From: Mucilaginibacter sp. PAMB04168
GTDB taxonomy: Bacteria; Bacteroidota; Bacteroidia; Sphingobacteriales; Sphingobacteriaceae
DNA: 64,000 bases
Direction of reading: 5' to 3'
Assembly (NCBI RefSeq): GCF_039634365.2
Contig: NZ_CP155079.2
Coordinates: 558,001-622,000, forward strand
The notes under the pieces were generated by a model. The model was not told the origin of the DNA. It ran no database searches and saw nothing but the letters and a program-made list of their open reading frames with translations. The position numbers and the translations under genes were made by a program. Of the stretch, positions 60,427 through 64,000 are shown in pieces. Positions within the stretch are counted from its first letter, which is position 1, and each line of letters begins with the position of its first letter.

Positions 60427-61811
60427 TGAAAGTATATGATGTAATTGTTATTGGTTCGGGGCAGGCCGGTAGTCCGCTGGCACGTAAAATGGCCAAGGGT
60501 GGGAAAAAAGTGGCCATTATAGAGAAGCGTTGGGTTGGCGGTACCTGTGTAAATGATGGTTGTACACCAACCAAAACCATGATAGCCTCAGCTCGCGCGG
60601 CTTACCTGGCCGGTAGGTGTGATAATTTGGGCGTGCATATTGATGGTTTTAGTATAAATATGCCTCAGATTAAAAAGCGCAAGGATGATATTGTGATGCA
60701 CTCGCGCAGCGGCAATCAAAAAAGTTTAGAAGACGATCCTAACATAGACCTTTTGTTTGGCGAAGCCAGTTTTACCGGCCCTAAATCAGTTAAAGTTAAA
60801 TTGAACGAAGGAGGTACTGAGGAATTACAGGCCGAATGGGTCTTTATCAATGCAGGCTTGCAAACTGTTGTGCCTGATGTTGATGGACTGCAGAACATCG
60901 ATTACTTAACATCAACCAGTATACTGGAACTCGAGACCGTGCCTGATCATATTTTGGTTATAGGAGGTAATTATATAGGATTGGAGTTTGGGCAGATGTT
61001 CAGACGCTTTGGAAGCCAAATCACCTTATTGGAACGTGGCCCACGCATTATGAGCCATGAGGATGAGGACATAGCTACCGAGGTCAATCATATTTTGGAA
61101 GAAGAGGGAATTGCTATTCATGGCAATGCGCAGGCTAAAAAGTTTGAAAAAAACGCTGATGGTAAAATTTTAGCCACGCTTGATCTGGGCGGCCGTACAG
61201 AGCAACTCGAGGTTTCTCATGTACTTGTAGCGGCGGGCCGCGAGCCGCAAACCAAGGCGCTTAATCTCGACGCTGCAGGCATAGCAGTGGACGATAAAGG
61301 GTATATAAAGGTTGATGAAAAACTGCAAACTAACGTGCCTGGCGTTTATGCGTTAGGCGATATAAAAGGCGGACCAGCGTTTACCCACATCTCCTACAAC
61401 GATTTTACCATAGTATGGCGCAACCTGCTGCAAGGTGAGGATTTAACCACTAACGGTCGTCCGCTACCTTACTGCATGTTTACTGACCCTCAACTGGGTA
61501 GGGTGGGTATAAGCGAAAATGAAGCTAAACAACAGGGCTTAAACTATAGAGTTGCTGTGTTGAAGATGGAAAACGTAGCCCGTGCTGTTGAGGTAGGCGA
61601 AACCCGGGGCCTGATGAAAGCCGTTGTAGATGCCGATACCAAGCAGATATTAGGCGCAGCCATATTAGGCGAGGAGGGCGGCGAAATCATGACTGTTTTA
61701 CAGATGGCTATGGAGGGCGGTATAACTTATGACCGGATACGGTATTGTATTTTTGCACACCCTACTTATAGCGAATCGCTTAATAATCTGTTCATGAAAT
61801 TGGATGATTGA
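60426..61811 (+). CDS. FAD-dependent pyridine nucleotide-disulfide oxidoreductase (MerA-like, without metal domains)
   Basis: The ATG at 60426 gives 461 residues. The FAD motif is VIVIGSGQAGSPLA, followed by the redox-active CxxxxC in GGTCVNDGCTPTKTM (about 36-50). The NAD-binding Rossmann fold is in LVIGGNYIGLEFGQMFRRFG (about 180-199), the second FAD motif is VYALGDIKGG (about 310), and the C-terminal dimer interface has AHPTYSESLNN. It lacks the N-terminal HMA domain and the C-terminal Cys-Cys pair of true mercuric reductases, so mercury reduction is unlikely. It could act on a thiol or flavoprotein partner. Confidence 0.88.
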   Translation: MKVYDVIVIGSGQAGSPLARKMAKGGKKVAIIEKRWVGGTCVNDGCTPTKTMIASARAAYLAGRCDNLGVHIDGFSINMPQIKKRKDDIVMHSRSGNQKSLEDDPNIDLLFGEASFTGPKSVKVKLNEGGTEELQAEWVFINAGLQTVVPDVDGLQNIDYLTSTSILELETVPDHILVIGGNYIGLEFGQMFRRFGSQITLLERGPRIMSHEDEDIATEVNHILEEEGIAIHGNAQAKKFEKNADGKILATLDLGGRTEQLEVSHVLVAAGREPQTKALNLDAAGIAVDDKGYIKVDEKLQTNVPGVYALGDIKGGPAFTHISYNDFTIVWRNLLQGEDLTTNGRPLPYCMFTDPQLGRVGISENEAKQQGLNYRVAVLKMENVARAVEVGETRGLMKAVVDADTKQILGAAILGEEGGEIMTVLQMAMEGGITYDRIRYCIFAHPTYSESLNNLFMKLDD

Positions 61812-61917
61812 GGTAAGATCCTGAAACGGTATTAACAACAAAATGTACTGTCGCTGTGCAAAATTTGGTGATTGTTCTATGTAAGCTGCTTTTGGTATAA
61901 TATCGTTATATTTAGCC

Positions 61918-62880
61918 ATGATTAAGGTCCAAAACCTAAGTAAGCATTACGGCCAAACCAAGGCCGTTGATGATCTGTCGTTTGAGGTTGCGGAAGGCGA
62001 TAACCTGATTTTGCTGGGTACCAGCGGTTGCGGAAAAACTACCACCTTAAAAATGCTGAACCGTTTAATTGAGCCTAGCAGCGGTAAGGTGTATATTAAC
62101 GGACAAGACATAACCAAACAACCCGTAGAATTATTACGGCGTAATATGGGTTATGTATTGCAAAACAATGGCTTATTTCCTCATTATACAATTGCCGAAA
62201 ATATAGCTGTTGTTCCTAAATTGTTAAAATGGGATAATGAGCGCATCAATAAGCGTACGCAAGAGCTTCTCAATAAGCTGCATCTTCCTAACGATCTTTT
62301 AACAAAATATCCAAACCAATTAAGCGGAGGCCAGCAACAACGTGTTGGCCTGGCGCGTGCACTGATGGCCGATGCGCCCGTATTATTAATGGACGAGCCG
62401 TTCGGCGCATTAGACAACATTACCCGCGCACAAATACAGGCTGAGTTTAAAGAGCTGGACGAATTAAAGCGCAAAACCATAGTAATGGTAACGCATGATG
62501 TACAAGAGGCTTTTGAACTGGGTAACCGAATAGCGTTGATGAATAAAGGGCGCCTGTTGCAAATAGGTACACCGGCCGAATTACTGTTTAAGCCGGCTGA
62601 TAAATTTGTAAAAGATTTTTTGAACGCGCAACGCCTGCAGTTAGAACTAAAAGCCATTACCCTGCAAGATATATGGGAACTATTACCACCCGCAACTGAT
62701 ATATCGGGTGCTGATGTTAACCTGCCATCAACCTGTAGTATGTGGATGGCTATGGAAGTACTTAAAGGCAATACCGAAAAGGTGTTAATTGTACCGCCGC
62801 CGGCTATCGAGGCTAAAACTATAACTTTTGAGCAACTCATGACGGCTTATCACCAGTATCAAGTAAACCTACCGGTATGA
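61918..62880 (+). CDS. Osmoprotectant/glycine betaine-type ABC transporter ATP-binding protein
   Basis: The 320-residue ATPase has Walker A LGTSGCGKTTTLKML (about 34-48), signature LSGGQQQRVGLARALMA and Walker B VLLMDEPFGALDNITRAQIQ, with QNNGLFPHYTIAENI between. The family is OpuCA/ProV-like. Its tail (about 245-320, LQDIWELLPPATDISGADVN then LMTAYHQYQVNLPV) has no clear CBS repeats. The permease gene overlaps its stop by 4 bases (ATGA), so translation is coupled. It energises uptake of a compatible solute such as glycine betaine, choline or carnitine. Confidence 0.92.
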   Translation: MIKVQNLSKHYGQTKAVDDLSFEVAEGDNLILLGTSGCGKTTTLKMLNRLIEPSSGKVYINGQDITKQPVELLRRNMGYVLQNNGLFPHYTIAENIAVVPKLLKWDNERINKRTQELLNKLHLPNDLLTKYPNQLSGGQQQRVGLARALMADAPVLLMDEPFGALDNITRAQIQAEFKELDELKRKTIVMVTHDVQEAFELGNRIALMNKGRLLQIGTPAELLFKPADKFVKDFLNAQRLQLELKAITLQDIWELLPPATDISGADVNLPSTCSMWMAMEVLKGNTEKVLIVPPPAIEAKTITFEQLMTAYHQYQVNLPV

Positions 62881-64000
62881 ACGAGCAACAGCAAACGTTA
62901 TGGCAGTTTATGCAGCAACAGTCGGGCAAGTTGTTTACCCAAACACTTGAGCATATAGGGCTAACCTTCGTTTCTTTACTAATTGCCGTAGTTATTGGTT
63001 TGCCGCTGGGTATACTTATTGCGCGTAAAAGGAAATTGTCGGGCACGGTATTGGGTATTGCAGGAGTGCTGCAAACAATTCCGAGCATTGCCTTACTAGG
63101 GTTTATGATACCCTTGTTGGGTATAGGCGCAAAGCCGGCTATTGTGGCTTTGTTTTTATATGCCCTTTTGCCTATCATCCGTAACACTTACACTGGCATA
63201 ACCGGGGTTGATGCTGCGGTAAAAGAGGCGGCTTTAGCCATGGGTATGAGTATAAAACAAGTGCTGCTTAAGGTAGAATTGCCCTTGGCTATGCCTGTTA
63301 TATTAGCCGGTATACGCACTGCTACGGTAATTAATGTAGGCGTTGCTACCCTTGCATCGTACATAGCTGCCGGCGGATTAGGTGAATTTATCTTTGGGGG
63401 CATATCGCTCAACAACAGTAATATGATACTGGCCGGTGCCATTCCTGCAGCGCTATTGGCTATCCTGTTCGATTTGCTACTGTCAGCTTTGCAAAAAACT
63501 AGTTTTAAAAAATTTAAAGTTGGCTTGTATGCCTTACCGGTTATAGCGCTCCTGTTGGCCTCTTTCTACTTAATTCCGTCTGCTATGGGCACTAAGCTAA
63601 CGGCCGGTTTTACACCTGAGTTTATGGGGCGACAAGATGGTAACCTTGGATTGCAGCAAAAGTACGGCTTAAAAATGCACACGATCGTGATTAACGATGC
63701 CGTGATGTATAAAGCCGCTTATGAAAAGCAACTTGATGTTATTAGCGGTTACTCTACCGATGGCCGCCTGAAAGCTTATAACTTAATGGTGTTGGATGAT
63801 GACAAAAACATCTTTCCGCCCTACTACGCAGCGCCTATAGTAAGGCAGGATGCCTTGGCGAAGTTTCCGGAACTGGAAAAGACACTTAATCTGCTATCGG
63901 GCCATATTAATGATTCGGTAATGACGGAGCTAAACTACCGCACCGACTACCTGCACCAAACGCCCGAACGTGTAGCCAAAGATTTTTTAGTTGCCCATCA
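62877..64000 (+). CDS. ABC transporter permease fused to a substrate-binding domain, cut by the window end
   Basis: ATG overlaps the ATPase stop (ATGA). The 374 visible codons encode a 5-6 helix permease (about residues 1-215) with the loop EAALAMGMSIKQVLLKVELPLA (split by its conserved EAA-G pattern), then one more helix (about 215-235), and then a fused OpuC-type binding domain. The visible binding part has LTAGFTPEFMGRQDG, VISGYSTDGRLKAYNLMVLD and IFPPYYAAPIVRQDAL. The usual first lobe (GSKNFTEQ region) is not found between the last helix and this part. It is either absent or comes later, after 64000. Confidence 0.88.
   Translation, partial: MNEQQQTLWQFMQQQSGKLFTQTLEHIGLTFVSLLIAVVIGLPLGILIARKRKLSGTVLGIAGVLQTIPSIALLGFMIPLLGIGAKPAIVALFLYALLPIIRNTYTGITGVDAAVKEAALAMGMSIKQVLLKVELPLAMPVILAGIRTATVINVGVATLASYIAAGGLGEFIFGGISLNNSNMILAGAIPAALLAILFDLLLSALQKTSFKKFKVGLYALPVIALLLASFYLIPSAMGTKLTAGFTPEFMGRQDGNLGLQQKYGLKMHTIVINDAVMYKAAYEKQLDVISGYSTDGRLKAYNLMVLDDDKNIFPPYYAAPIVRQDALAKFPELEKTLNLLSGHINDSVMTELNYRTDYLHQTPERVAKDFLVAH

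Noticed and set aside
60426..61811. Calling the flavoprotein mercuric reductase
   Set aside because: The C-terminal cysteine pair and the N-terminal metal-binding domain are absent and no mer genes are present.
1..64000. CRISPR arrays, insertion sequences, prophage or integrase genes
   Set aside because: No regularly spaced repeats, transposase motifs, terminal inverted repeats with target duplications or phage proteins were seen, and gene content looks like core genome.

Overview
The window is a stretch of ordinary chromosome from a Bacteroidota bacterium, most likely Sphingobacteriaceae (Mucilaginibacter or Pedobacter type). The evidence is: Bacteroidota promoters with TAnnTTTG -7 boxes (some with a TTTG/TTG -33 box), few recognisable Shine-Dalgarno sequences, SusC/RagA signature segments, a DUF5686 surface protein, an SDR-type threonine dehydrogenase, pdhA next to pdhC without pdhB, and a bacterial GH3-family protein. 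I see no insertion sequence, phage, CRISPR array, rRNA operon or replication origin.

Layout. 1-8.4 kb: an SPFH membrane protein with a secreted partner, an NlpC/P60 hydrolase, pyruvate dehydrogenase E1 alpha and E2, and a secreted VWA protein. 8.5-10.4 kb: an ECF sigma factor overlapping its probable anti-sigma protein, divergent from the VWA gene. 10.5-21.5 kb: recJ, lptB and a GH3 gene in one orientation, an MBL hydrolase, a lone receiver, YceI divergent from a trehalase across a 32-bp perfect palindrome, a phosphoribosyltransferase, and rlmD. 21.5-24 kb: a three-gene unit of membrane protein, winged-helix regulator and creD. 24-28.6 kb: pheS followed by a Rieske-like lipoprotein and a TetR regulator, then kbl. 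28.7-38.2 kb: a DUF5686 protein, trhO, a repeat protein, yebC, threonine dehydrogenase, asd and an AlkA-type glycosylase.

38.2-43 kb is the most coherent metabolic unit: cyanophycin synthetase divergent from cyanophycinase and an isoaspartyl peptidase. These three could make and fully degrade a nitrogen-storage polymer, with asd, kbl and tdh nearby in aspartate-family metabolism. 43-51 kb: a Prc protease and five glycosyltransferases in mixed orientation. 51-59.5 kb: aminopeptidase P, a very abundant-looking OmpA protein, a 47-residue membrane protein coupled to ridA and recG, an M28 peptidase and two unknown genes. 59.6-64 kb: two identical tRNA-Glu genes, a DUF427/flavin-disulfide oxidoreductase pair behind a palindrome, and an OpuC-type osmoprotectant ABC transporter cut by the window end.

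The least explained signals are regulatory: the yceI/treA palindrome, paired AAAAGTACTTT boxes in the creD unit, the TTGTGTTAACACAA site before the DUF427 gene, and nested inverted repeats between tdh and asd. Protein-level oddities are SusC plug signatures inside a VWA protein and an anti-sigma protein, a Rieske-like lipoprotein without most cluster ligands, and a transporter whose fused binding domain begins in mid-fold.
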